Assembly: GCF_036417845.1 (NCBI RefSeq)
Contig: NC_089980.1
Span: forward strand, 48,358,501 to 48,422,500
Source: Apteryx mantelli
Lineage: Eukaryota; Chordata; Aves; Apterygiformes; Apterygidae
DNA: 64,000 bases
Direction of reading: 5' to 3'
The first letter of the stretch is position 1, and the number at the start of each line of letters is the position of its first letter. The notes under the pieces are model-generated. The model was not told where the DNA came from and searched no databases. It was given only the letters and a program-made list of their open reading frames with translations. The position numbers and the translations under genes were made by a program. Shown here piece after piece: positions 23,301-34,617 of this stretch.

Positions 23301-24335
23301 GTAGTCAAATGAAATTAGCAGGTGGCAAATTGATAATGAACAAAAGGAGGTGATTCTTCACAAGTCACATAAGCTATGGAACTTTTTGCCTCAGGAGGCT
23401 GAGGACATGAACATTTTATGTAGGCTCACGGGACAACTGGTCAAAGTGGTAGAGGAGAAATCCACCCAGGGCTATTAAAGGGGCTAGCTTGGGAAGCTGG
23501 TGAACTGTACATGCTTGGAGGCCAAGAGGGTGTTCCAGAGAAGTATCTCTGCACACTTCTCTTCTTTGTGCTCTTCATAGGCATCTCTGCTCACCACCAG
23601 GACCTCTGGTCTGACCCAGTGTGGAATAAGTAAGCTTGTCATTTTTTCCATGGACAGAATCTGGATTACCGGGATTCATGCACTGTAGCTGAAGGAGATT
23701 TTTAAACACTTGCAAAGTAAGGCCAGTGACTCAGAAGGGTTTATTATTGACTGCTTGCAAGTTAACAGTGCTTTTCCAATTTGAAGTTTCTGTTGTGTTC
23801 ATTTAAAAAGAACCAGCAGTTTCCAGAAGCCATGAAAACAGCTCTAATGCGTAAGCTATCCAATAACCATTTGGAGAAAATGAAGCAAGAAAGCTTTATT
23901 TTTACTTTACAGCTTACCTTTTACTTTATATAGCACAGGCTAAAGAAATAGGCAAATGCATAGAATTTCCAGTGAGTATTCAGTTTAACAGACTATATAT
24001 ACCCTGGTTCTAGGTATGGAACAGTTTTAGGAATTTAATAACATTGAACCAGTGGTGACTAAGACTACTTATTGAAAACTTACTCATCAGACAGAAAACT
24101 GGAAATTTACTGGATAAGCCTGGGTGATTAGTCATCCCTAGATAAGCACTTATAGACGTTTGAGAGCAGTTATGTTGCTTTTCAGGGAAGGTGACTAGTT
24201 TTTCAGCCACGTAACTTTATATAACAAATAGTAACTGCTCTTGATTTTCTTTTTCTTTACAGACCGCCAAATCCTATTGAATTTCTAGCAGCATATCTTT
24301 TAAAAAACAAGTCACAATTTGAGGACCGAAATTAA
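20340..24335 (+). CDS. DPY30: DPY30, core subunit of SET1/MLL histone methyltransferase complexes (complete)
   Basis: DPY30 is the small dimeric subunit of the WRAD module (WDR5, RBBP5, ASH2L, DPY30) that supports H3K4 methylation by SET1/MLL enzymes; it binds a C-terminal helix of ASH2L. Four coding exons, 20340-20375, 20461-20508, 20870-21012 and 24263-24335, join into 99 codons plus TAA, exactly the mammalian length. The N-terminal part is acidic and flexible ([28 protein letters not shown]). The conserved Dpy-30 motif follows, from about residue 48 ([20 protein letters not shown]) to the C-terminus ([20 protein letters not shown]). The introns are GT-AG and phases match. It is transcribed away from SPAST and in the same direction as MEMO1. 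Confidence 0.98.
20461..20508 (+). CDS. DPY30: DPY30 coding exon 2
   Basis: A 48-bp exon with acceptor TATTTTACAG|GTT and donor GTAGAG|GTAAAG. It encodes [16 protein letters not shown]. The intron before it is only 85 bp long. Confidence 0.97.
20509..20869 (+). other. DPY30: DPY30 intron between coding exons 2 and 3
   Basis: A 361-bp AT-rich intron. It contains a C run at about 20608-20618 and a T-rich tract before the acceptor. Nothing else is seen. Confidence 0.9.
20870..21012 (+). CDS. DPY30: DPY30 coding exon 3
   Basis: A 143-bp exon with acceptor TTTAAATTCAG|AGA and donor GAGAG|GTAAGA. It encodes [20 protein letters not shown] and most of the Dpy-30 helix pair that makes the dimer. Confidence 0.97.
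21013..24262 (+). other. DPY30: DPY30 last intron
   Basis: About 3.25 kb between coding exons 3 and 4. The middle is occupied by the old LINE remnant. The flanks (21.0-22.1 and 23.45-24.26 kb) show no gene or recognisable element. Confidence 0.85.
22120..23430 (+). mobile_element. Ancient, heavily decayed CR1/L3-like LINE remnant
   Basis: In DPY30 intron 4 (counting the inferred 5'UTR intron as 1), degraded reverse-transcriptase blocks appear on the plus strand in the order of a CR1-clade ORF2. First comes [12 protein letters not shown] (about 22470-22493), then [18 protein letters not shown] (about 22560-22590). Next is [16 protein letters not shown] (about 22655-22705, FADD decayed to FAND), then CHLGG-like, QLYFEYCVIP-like (about 23045-23077) and a short GLFSLEK-like block (about 23185-23210). 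Many stops and frameshifts interrupt it. It is much older than the CR1 at 56.4-59.1 kb. The exact family is uncertain. Confidence 0.75.
24263..24335 (+). CDS. DPY30: DPY30 coding exon 4 with stop
   Basis: Acceptor TTTTCTTTACAG|ACC. It encodes [20 protein letters not shown] and then DRN, stop TAA at 24333-24335. The 3'UTR follows. Confidence 0.97.
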
Positions 24336-24473
24336 TTCCATAAAAATGAGGACAATTTGGCTGCTATACTGAAATGCTCATTTGCCGCAATTCATTTTCT
24401 GCTGTAAAAATCCTTTGGAACTATGATGTTGTCTTTCTTAATCATACAATTTCCTTTACCTTTAGATTTATTT

Positions 24474-24479
24474 AATAAA
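24474..24479 (+). terminator. DPY30: DPY30 polyadenylation signal AATAAA
   Basis: A canonical AATAAA 138 nt after the stop codon, followed by a TG/T-rich stretch (TTTGCTTGCTTGTTTT). A second AATAAA lies at 24538-24543 and could serve as an alternative site. Confidence 0.8.
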
Positions 24480-27400
24480 GAACACTTTACATTTCATTTG
24501 CTTGCTTGTTTTAAACTAGCTATTAAGAGACTTTCAAAATAAAGTACTGAAACTGCACTACTGGATGAAAGTCTGAATAATTCTATGGGGATACATCACC
24601 TGAATACATGAAACAAAAGGTAACTATCTATTATGGTAACTACACAGATGATACTGTAGATAACGTAATTTGATTTTCTATAGCACCTTTCTTGTGCAAG
24701 GTACCTAAAAATTTGAAGGCAAACTAATTAAGAGCTGTTAGAGTTTTTTGTGAGGATGGATTGATTAAGGTAGAGAGGAGAGAACTTGCTTCAAAATATC
24801 ATGAAATGTTTTTTCTTAAAACAGACCATCAGTCGGGCTCAGTAGCTGAACAGATCACCTGCAGACAATCTCTAACATTTCAGATTCTTACCTTAATGAA
24901 GTGTGCTGTTCAGGCATTTATCATTGATCTCCTGTGACTGATATATTGTTTGAATTGTGCTGGATTTAACTGACATACAGAATAAAGTTAGAAGGGATTT
25001 AAAAAGATTCTGTAATCCAACTCTTTGTACTACTACTACTACTGCTAGCTCAAGTATTCTTTCTCTGTTTCAGATAATGTACCTAGTGTCCACTTAAGTA
25101 CTGACAGTCTTCTGATCTTTTTTTCCTTAGGTTTACCAACACTTTTTCTTTTTGGTTTTCCCCAAACATTCTTCACATCTTTTTCTGACCCCTTCATGCT
25201 TCTTTCTTCTGATATTTCCTCAGTAGTGAGCAAAGGCCTCAGGCCTCAGTGTACAATACAAGAAATGACAGCAGAAGGAAGATAAGTTCCCAGAGACTGG
25301 GGACCAGGAGGAAAAGATGCAATTAAAAGATGCAATCCCAAGATTGCAAAAAGATGCAATATTTTTTAAAAACATATGAGCAAAGCTCTGAAAATCTGAA
25401 TGTTGTAGCTGGAGAATAGGCCCACCAGATTACAGGTAATATGTGCAGGGATGAGACCCAGCTTTCAAAATTTTCAATTTCATTTTAACAAGGAGTGTAA
25501 ACAATGGTGCTCACTAATATTGGATACTGAAATCCAGATTAAGCATGGCCCAATTTTTATGGACTAGTAGAATGATCATAAGTTTGTTTGACAGTAACAG
25601 AAATGGTAAGTTTAGTTTCCAAGAGCTGCTCATTTAATCAAAGTTCTTACAAAGTTTTTATATGCACAGTTTTATTTTATACTTTTATTTTCAGTATTGC
25701 CATCTTACTATTTCCTTCTCCATCCCGTGTTTCTCATTTAACTGGTTTAACATAGGCTGTTAAAGCCTTGTAAGTAAAATGCTTTGGTGCCATCTAATCC
25801 TACATAGTTTTTTGAAAGGTAGCAGTAGTTTAGATAGGAAGTTATAGTTTGAAAGGCGGATAACTTGATAATTTGATAAGATTAGGAAATGAAAAATAAT
25901 TTAAAATATTACTGCAACATTTCTAGAATTAGGTTCTTAAAAAATAGGAAATAACAGAGTTAGGGTTCTGGAAGCACTCTTAATTTTATTCTTTACAGGT
26001 ACGGAGACTTTCTCATTGCCTGATAACATACCTGCTGTTTGCCTCATGCTTTTGCTTCTTTCTCAGGCACTGTAGAGCCTTTCTTTTGGGCACTTGATGT
26101 GACAGATGCCTGTGGTCTGTTGCCATTCTGGCAAGGGTTGAAGGTCTTTTCTGTGTGAGATTAAATAGACTACACAATTTGTTTGGTAATTATGCATAAA
26201 TTTAAAAAAAGGGACTTAAGACTCATGTTAGACTTTTTCCTGTGATGACTTAGAGGTACACTATACTTGCTAAACTGCAAGTATATTCAGGTGTCCTGTT
26301 GCACAAATAAGAATATTTGCCCTCTTATTTGACATAAAGATGATTTTTCTATAGTAATCTGGAGATTTTTTTTTTTAACTTATTTTACTGTGGTTTTGCT
26401 TCTTTAATAGCTTAGATAGGCATAAGACTGGTGAGAAGATGGATCCTTTGGGGAAGAAGTTAACTTCAATTGTCCAAGAATTCAGAGGGGCTAGGGAAGG
26501 AGAACTGGCTCTTGATCTTAATAGGAAGACTCTCTCAACATTTTTAGTATTTCTTAATATGCTATGAGATAAACATTGAATTCATGTAGTCTAAGGGCAG
26601 TAAGATTGGAGAACACAAAAAATGGACACCCCTCAACCCAAGTCTAAAAATTGTTAGCTGTATTTTGGAAAAACATACAGGAACTAGAATGAAACTACTA
26701 ATCCTGTCAGGTATCATGGTGAACACAATCTCCATCAAACACTGAAACTTCAAAACAAAAAAAAACAAAAAACCCCCCAGGATTTTAACAACAGTATTTA
26801 GATTTATTGGAATGAATGTTTAAAATGTCTTATCTCTCCCTGCTCTAATTTTTGAAGATGAAAACCCATTCTTTGTGCTATTTCATTGTGTCATAATCTT
26901 TTTTTATTAAGTTCAGACTCCTTTGTGCTCATAAATGCAAAGAAGTGTTCTTTTTCTCTCACCCTCAAAATCTGGTTGCACTTGAATTGACATTTTTATA
27001 TTTATTGCTAAGCATTATTACTGCTTTTGAGAATGTCAGGAACAAAAGATTTATTCTAGGAGCAGAGAATTACTTAGAAGGAGGAGCTGCAGATAAGTGT
27101 TAGTGTAGATAGTTGATTTTATCACTGAAAATAACTTTAATTAGCCTTTGTTTCTGTTTACAGATCATCTCTGCAGGGGAATAATTTGATTATTAGTTCT
27201 TATATTTTATAAAGTGCTGGGTTAAGAAGAAATTATTAAAGCAGTTATGAACTGGTCATCAGATACATCCTATTGCAACCTAAATCCGGAAGTAATATTA
27301 CTGAATGCATGCTCTATATAAGGCTATTTCAATATGCTGATGTGAATTTCCTTTTCCTACGCATGCATAATCCTTTTAAGTAGTCAAAAACAGTTGTACT

Positions 27401-27525
27401 CTGAGAAAAGAATCCTGAACATGCCAGAATGAAACGTTACTTTCCTTGTAAGTTCTGTGTGTTTTCAGAGCAAATTTGTTCAAATGTAAAGTGTTTTTAA
27501 AAAAAGCAGAACCACATATTTGCAG

Positions 27526-27640
27526 GTACAATAGAAAAGCTGAGTTCATCTACCAAAGCACCGCCTATGGGGATCGAGACTACACGCTGCCATCACTGAT
27601 GTGTGCACCCTCATTACAATTGAAGGATGTTTGCTGTAGG
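27526..27640 (+). other. Exon-like open segment A (unrecognised)
   Basis: An acceptor-like ATATTTGCAG and a strong donor AGG|GTAAGC bound 115 bp that stays open in one frame (YNRKAEFIYQSTAYGD, then RDYTLPSLMCAPSLQLKDVC). CpG is locally higher than in the flanks. I do not recognise the peptide. It could be an exon of a bird-specific transcript, a decayed gene or chance. Confidence 0.25.
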
Positions 27641-28295
27641 GTAAGCCGCTTTCACAGATGTCACTGAAGAACTAATCATGTTAGCAGCTTCCCTGTTAGC
27701 CTTTTAAAAATTGATGAGTTAATTCAGTTGAAACAATTAATACAAACAGTAACAGAGGCTGAGTTAATTCATACCACTTCTTTGCCTCACTGAAGGCAGA
27801 CCTGTGAGAGTGTGCTGGGGAAAGGAAGGAAAAGTAACACAATAAGCCTACAATCTGGAAATGAGATATTACTTGCAGGGAAGTGAAAAGATAACTGAAG
27901 ACAGTCAGGAGGGATATGCAGTGGAAAGGCAACAACAGAGATCAGAGTATGGTTCTGTTTCCAGAAGGAATATGAGTGAAGATGAAGAGACAGACCATAA
28001 AGAGAGACTTAGTAGTGCTTTTTTTTCTTGTTAAAGCAGCATTTCAAGGTTTCATCCACAGGTGAAAACATCTCAAGACTGTATGAATTGCTAAGTCTTA
28101 AAAAAAAAAAAAATCTGTGCTGATCCCCAGTTTCTGCATTGAGGATTTGTGCAAGACCATACAAAAAGAAGCAGCTCAACTATTGATCTTCACCAGCCAC
28201 GCCAACATTCAGAATACAATCAGATTTCTCAGTTTGCAATAACATCCTTTATGCGGCTGCACAAAACTTAGTAAGCACTCTGGTTTTCTGTGCAG

Positions 28296-28443
28296 CTCGT
28301 GGATCAACCTGGAATCTCAAAGCGTCTTCAGCGGAGCTGCCCTGCCAGCAGCAAGCCAGCACCGTTGCTGAGTCCACAGTGTCACCTGCCGTTGTCTTCC
28401 CATCTAAGATAGCTCGAGAGAATGAAAAAGCTACATTCACAAG
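28296..28443 (+). other. Exon-like open segment B (unrecognised)
   Basis: Acceptor TTTTCTGTGCAG|CTCGTGG and donor CACAAG|GTAATG bound 148 bp that is open in one plus frame (RGSTWNLKASSAELPCQQQA and so on). The minus strand is also open for 63 codons across it. About six CpGs occur in 190 bp in an AT-rich setting. Its phase does not fit segment A directly. No family is recognised. Confidence 0.25.
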
Positions 28444-30188
28444 GTAATGCTCTTAAAGGATTTACTGTAACAGCTTCTTTGGGAGGTTCCCACCAAGAAA
28501 ATAAGTTGAAACGTTAATAAGACCAGCGAGCTCACCAGCTCTAAGGAAGAAATTTCAGCGATTCATACAAGGGCATGACAAGTCAACAAGAAAAATACAA
28601 CCATATGCCTTTACTTGTTAAACTGGCTTCACCAATTAGAATCTGCTACTTAGGGAATACTGTATAACAGGATAAGAAAAAGCAAATTACTATTATCAGA
28701 ACCATATCTGGTTAATCCAGGTCTCAAGGTTGGGGAAGTAATACAATGTCCAAATTTTCAAAGCATTTCCTTGTTTTTAAACTCCCCCACTAAAAAACAA
28801 TGATAATTCTGTGAAGAGACATGCCTCATGTGTACTATCCTAATTTAATCCAGAAAGAAAGAAGTAATATCTTTTTTTTTTCACAAAAAACACCAGTTCT
28901 CAGGGCTTCAAAATGAAATGTATTTAATTTTTAAATGTAAATTAAATAACAAGAGATTTTACAAGTATGTATAAAAGTGAGGACTTATACTCACCAATAA
29001 AATGGAGAAGAGATAGAAAGGGCTATAAGTTATTAACAGATCTAAAATAAAGGCTAGAATAAATAAATAAAAATGGCAGCTTCAGATGTATGGCAGTTCA
29101 TTGCTAAATAGCCAAAAGCCATATCTCTTGATTCCTGAACAACTGATTTTAGCTTTCTCCCTGCTCCCCTAGGTAACTGAATCAGCATGTCCTCCAAAGG
29201 GCAATAAAATTAAGCAGAAAATAAAACATAATAATTAATACCAGATCACAACTTTCATGATGACAAAGAAAATGAAGCATTTTAGATCCAATATCCTGGA
29301 GTTACTACCACCTAACTTTGAAAGAATTATATACCAATCATACACAGTACTTTGAGGTCTGCCTTTGTAAATGCTTCCACTGAGAACATTATCTTTTACC
29401 TCGAAGGGGACAGTGATAGAAGAAAGCATTTCCCACTAAAAGCAATTCTGATCAAAGAATTCCACATCTTCATATTCTGAAGGCAGTTCCCACCTTAAAA
29501 TACAGGTTTGAGTTGCCAAACCTTGTCAGATTTTTTTATGCATCTCCCATTTATCAATGACATTGTCCAAAGTCAGTTCAACTCTTTGAGCTATCCATTC
29601 TACTTTCTCAAGTGCTGTAGCTATTGTGAATTCTGGTCTGATCAAAAGAATCTGTAAATCCCTCTCCCCATCAAACTTTCTAGAATAAAACAATTGCTTT
29701 CAGACACAGGAAAAATCTGAAAAATTCTGGAAGATATAAGCAGCTGAAAACAGTAGGCTGAAATGGAAGCACATGAGAAGAATCCCTATGCCTACTGGGC
29801 TTGTTAAAATACAGTTTTTGATTTATTCTTATCATTGTACTAATTATATAGCAAATTATTCTTAGCCAAGTCTTAGCTTGTGTTTTTCCTGTTCTAATAT
29901 TTCACAGTCAGAGTTCATCTGAGGATTGACTACATATCTTAGATCACAGAACTACAGAATGACAACGGTTGCAGAAAAACATTTTATGCTGATGAAAAAA
30001 GTATCAGTGCAGTTTCTGCTAATGTTCACTATTAAATTAAAGTTTTAAGTGAGGACTTAAAATGTAAATAGTGTGTGAATAACTAGGGGGAAGTTTACAG
30101 CAATGCTAGAACAACACTGACTAGAAATTAAGGAAAATATTAGTTCAGAATTTTTTGAGAAAGGTGCCATATTCCTCTTCCCAATGTG

Positions 30189-30256
30189 CTTTTATCTCTC
30201 CTCTCAAAGTTTGCTTTGCAAAGCAGTTTTCTGAGAGGAGCCTAAATTGATAAAAG
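30189..30256. repeat. Long imperfect inverted repeat / stem-loop
   Basis: Outer arms CTTTTATC (30189-30196) and GATAAAAG (30249-30256), inner arms CTCCTCTCA (30198-30206) and TGAGAGGAG (30232-30240), and a central palindrome GCTTTGCAAAGC (30213-30224). All arm pairs are exact reverse complements. It may be a small structured element or a decayed MITE; no terminal duplication is obvious. Confidence 0.85.
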
Positions 30257-33200
30257 GCTGTTAGATGGGTGGAGCACATATAGCCTGCCTTTTTCTCTGG
30301 TATACATTGAGGTATTTATAAGATGGATAATTACCCTCTTACATGATCTCAGATGCTATTATGTTATATGGGAAGTAGTAATATTTTCATCGCAAGGGGT
30401 ATGAAGGCTGCGGGGCAGGGGGGCCTGCTGTTAACAGTAGAAAGGACTGTGAGGAATAGCAGGTTCCTCCGATGGAGAATGACAGCTGGGAATGACAGTT
30501 TGTAGAGAGAAGAAAACTAGGAAAACCATGACAGCGAACAGCTTCCTGAGAAGGGAGGAGACAGGAAGCAGGCAATGTAAAAAGCATGATAGGAAAGACA
30601 TAAAGCATGTGCAAGAGGACAAGGAGAGCAAAAAACAAGAAAGCAGCAGACCTAGATAGCAGAGCCAGTGGAAGGTGTGCGCCGCCCCAGCCAGGCACAG
30701 GACATTACTGCATGCTACGGACACACTAAGTGACAGGTTGCACTTGCCACCATCTGCCTTAGTGCTCTTTTTGCAGATAGGGAACAAACTGCCGACAGAA
30801 GTACACATGTTGCGGCGGTCTGGTGCTTCATGGGTAGGCTGGCATGAGGGATCTGTCTGTGCACTCTGTGGCAGCCCAGCCCCTGCACATCAGAGAAAAA
30901 TGACTGAAATAGCTCTGAACAGATAAGTGCTCCCATTATTTCTCTCTGTACAAACAATGCTCAGAGGAATTACTGACCAAGCAGGAGAATTTCCTGCCCC
31001 AACTCATGCTGCACAGTGTTCACTGAAGGCTGAGCCCAGTTTCTCGGGCTGGGATGGGAATGCTCCCATACCTCCGTGTCCTCAGCATGAGGGAGCTGCA
31101 CTGCACTGCCATCATCTTTTTAACTGAAGAGCTGCCGAGTTTTCTGTTTCTGTCTCCATCATCTATGTTGTGCTACGGAGGGACTTGGGAGGGAGCTCAT
31201 TACGAGCTCTTAAACAAAGAAACAATCCATCATCAGGAGGTGATGGTTAAGATTTTAAAAAAGAAACCCACAAATCACTGAACACTGCCCAGTGGTGGTC
31301 CACCTGTGATAGGGAACAAAAATAAATCCTACTGTCACCCTTCTCCACAGTGGAAATTTCTCCTGTAGTGCTACAGATGACAAGCTTTGGCAGAAACAGG
31401 TAGAAATTGAAGAGGAAGTCCTTGCAGCTTGCCTGAGCTTTGCATTGGGAGTGCTAGTTGATAACAGAGAAGGAAGGAGACTCAGCAGAAAAGAGGCTAT
31501 CACAGTATTTGTGGCACATGCCACAACCTAAGTATTGGTAAAAAGTATGGATCTTCTGTGACCTGATAACACTGAGCTATAGTTGTTCCTCTGCATCTAC
31601 ACTGAGATTCACCAGTTCATGTTATGTAAAGATTTTATCCTAATCTACATCTAATCTAGGTGAGAAAAGACAATGCAAGGAAGGAAGACTAAAGAGGAAA
31701 ACAAAGGAAAGAAACTTAAAAAGGGGCACAAGGAGAAAAGGGATCAAACCCAAGTAGAATGCAACAAAAAAGAAAATATACTGAAGAAATTTAAGAAGGC
31801 AAGCCAAAGAGGAAAGAAACCACTAGATAGAGAAAGGTAGTAAACAGAAGAAAATACTTGTAAAATCTAGCATACTTATAAAACAAAAGCAAACCAGAAC
31901 ATTGTGAGAGGGTGATTTACATATCAAAATGCTAATGTGAACATGTATAAGAATAGGGCATGGAGAAGCTAGAGTTATGACAGTTGACCTATGTCCTTGT
32001 GTATAGGAAAGGCAAATAATTTGTTTGCTGTGGTTATATTAATGGTAGCTCTCAGGAGCATATGTGGATGTGTTTGCATGTCTAGAAATACACAAGGTAC
32101 TTGGATTCTGTGGCACTGGTGCATGCCTCTTATTATACAGAAATTTTAATTCAATAGCAGCATTTTTTCTCATTAAAAAGTCCAGATTACTACTAGGAAG
32201 TTTTTATCTTTTATTTTCATTAGAGTGAAAATGCGTAAGGAAGATAAAGCTCTTTCTCTAAATGGCAGAAAGGAATATTTGATAACTGAAGGCTTTTTGT
32301 TTAACCTCTTAATTCCCCTAAGCTATTCCTCCCAGCAGGCTTCTCAAACTCTTATTGGTGGACTGTGGGAGAAGAGTGCATCAAAAACTTGAACTATATC
32401 CTGACATGAGCTTTCATGTTCGTATATAATCATAACATTTATTTCTCCTCACTGAGTAAAATTTATCCTTTGTTGCATTAATTAGTTAACTTTACTGAAG
32501 AATTAGTTCAGGAAATATTCACAGGACTGAATTTTATGTAAAAGCTTTGGGAGTTTTAAACAGGGATTGTAACTGCCAGATAATTTTATGTTAGAACAGC
32601 ACGATAGTGCTTCTAGAGTCTAGGTAGCAGTTATAAACTACATTAACCTTTTTCAGTACAATACTTTTAAAATAACAACTGAATACTGTAAGGATAGACA
32701 CAGCAGTGAGGGCTATGGAAAATGTAAGGCTTTTGCTGGGATAGTTAGGACCCATTTCCTCCTGACAATGTATTGCAAATAAAATCAACTGGAGACTCTA
32801 GTGCTTATTGCCCCTCAGATTCATTGGGAGGTCAGTGTCATGGGTGCTGAGGAGGACACTCAATGATAAAAATGACTTCAATCATTTCTCTGCAGCACTT
32901 TGATCCTCAGGACATACTGCAAATGCTGCCCATTTTCCCCAGTTTCCTTTGAAGGAGGCACAGTGTTCGACTTATTAAAAAAAATCTACATTTTAAATGC
33001 ATTTATAGCTTGAGGTGGAAGACTTTTTTTAAAGAATAAAATGATATATGGGGGGAAGTAAAATATGCATCCTGACCTGGCCCAGACTTTTTCCACCTCA
33101 CAAAGCATCAGTCTGCCTTACTCTCTTCATGGCTGCAGCCCCCTCATCTCTCTTGCTGTGGCTCCCCTCTCTCCTGGCTGTATCTCACATGTCAGTGGCT

Positions 33201-33972
33201 ACCTTGCCTTTTCCCTTCCCCCCTTTTCTACTGGCCATATTCCTCTTTCCAATTGTCTCTTATTAGCTATTTTGAGGGAGGAGGTCACTGCTTGACATCT
33301 CCATGGCAGCAGTCCAGTCACCAAGCTAATAAAAAATTAAAGGAGTGGGGAGGGAGAAAACGGAAAAGAATTACAGAGCTGCCTTCTACACAAATATACT
33401 CCCACAGGCCTTGCTGCATGCCTCCGCAGCAAAGACGTAAATACACACACAGGCAGATGTTCGAGAAGGAATGATGGTTTAAAGCGATGATCTCAAGGAA
33501 TCTGAGATCAATACTCCTCCTGTCTTCAAAATCTGCGCTAGCTCCACGTCCTGTAACAGTGACCAAGAAAGCAGAAGAGGTAGCACAAGCCGAATTATCC
33601 TCTCCTCAGAGGGAGAGGGTAACCCGGGGAAGCAGGGAGCACCTCTTTGCCTTGGGAGCACAACCACCGCTCATGCCCCGTCCCGTCCCGGCGCCCCACG
33701 CCGGTGGCTCCAACGGCCGGCCGGGCCGGCGGGAGGGGCGCGCGCCCCCTCCCCAGCGGCCTGTCCGGGTGGCCCCGCCGGTGCCCGCCTCGGGGCGGGG
33801 TCTCCCGCCCCCTCGGGCAGGGGCGCAGGGCAGGAGCGCGGGGCGGGGCGGGACCCCCCGCTCGGCCCCGGCTCGCTCCTCCCCCACCCCGGCCTCCCCT
33901 CGTCTGACCCGCGCTCGTAATCTTCCCTTCACCACAGAGACACAGGCCCACCAATCAGCGAGGCCAGAGGAG

Positions 33973-33986
33973 ATTGCCAAGGCAAC
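33973..33986. promoter_or_regulatory. MEMO1: RFX-type X-box motif
   Basis: ATTGCCAAGGCAAC fits the palindromic RFX site (GTTGCC, short spacer, GGCAAC) with one change in the left half. It sits between two CCAAT boxes, about 570 bp before the start codon. Binding is inferred from the motif only. Confidence 0.6.
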
Positions 33987-34556
33987 GCGGTCGGCCAATC
34001 CGAAGCGGCTCTCCCTCCCAGCTCCGCCCTTCTTCCCCCCTCCCCCCACGAGGCGGTGCCGCTCCATTCCGGGCCTGTCAAAGAGGTGGGCGGGGACGGC
34101 GAGGGCGGTCGCCCAATGGCGACGAGGCTTTTGCTTTCGTGTCCAATGGGGGAACGGCGGCCGTGCGGCCCCTAGTCCACGGGAGCCGAGCCGGGCCAAA
34201 CCCAGCTGCTGCCGCGGCCTCCTTCTGTTCGCGTCCCCCCACCTGCCAGCGCGGAGTTGGCAGCGGCGGCAGCAGCGGCCCCGGGCTTTGTCCCCGCGCT
34301 TCCCCCCTCCCCCCCGCGGGGCGAGCTCCTGCGGCCCAGCCAGGCCCCGCCGCCCCTACTGCCGCCTCCGAGCGCCCCCCTCCCGCTCGCCGCCCGCCCG
34401 CCCGGAGGCGCCGCCGGCAGCGCCGCCGCCGGCAGCGCCGCCCCCGCCCGCGGGGCCCGGGCCGTGCCGGGGGAGGAGGGGGAGCAGCGCCGCCGCCGCC
34501 GCCGGGCCCGTCCCCCACCGCCTCCCCCGAACACCATAGGCGGCTCCGGCACCAAG

Positions 34557-34617
34557 ATGTCCAACCGGGTGCTCTGCCGGGAGGCCAGCCACGCCGGCAG
34601 TTGGTACACAGCCTCAG
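34557..34617 (+). CDS. MEMO1: MEMO1 coding exon 1
   Basis: The ATG at 34557 (context ACCAAGATGT, A at -3) opens [20 protein letters not shown]. It ends with G at donor CTCAG|GTACCG, a weaker donor than average. Confidence 0.96.

Larger units (their letters stand above)
24500..33590. other. Intergenic region between DPY30 and MEMO1
   Basis: About 9 kb of mostly AT-rich DNA without a recognised gene. It contains a CTA/CTG short run at about 25028-25046, two exon-like open segments with local CpG enrichment (27526-27640 and 28296-28443), a long inverted-repeat structure at 30189-30256, and a moderately GC-rich patch at about 30390-31200. Open frames here (for example 30387-30808 minus, 33048-33295 plus) have skewed low-complexity or pyrimidine-rich composition and no family resemblance. 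Confidence 0.6.

Noticed and set aside
25045..25233. Lysine/glutamate-rich minus frame
   Set aside because: Antisense of a pyrimidine-rich stretch, short, with no splice partner or family.
29941..29976. Possible CR1 3'-tail remnant (ATCACAGAACTACAGAATGAC)
   Set aside because: About 30 bases resemble the tail, but similarity stops at once and no octamer repeat is clear. Too weak to annotate.
30387..30808. Leucine-rich minus frames resembling a membrane protein
   Set aside because: They are the complement of an AG-rich stretch; hydrophobicity comes from CT-rich codons. No splice or promoter support.
33048..33295. Plus frames starting with a signal-peptide-like MAAAPSSLLLWLPS stretch
   Set aside because: CT-rich low-complexity sequence. 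The hydrophobic peptide follows from composition, and two frames look alike.
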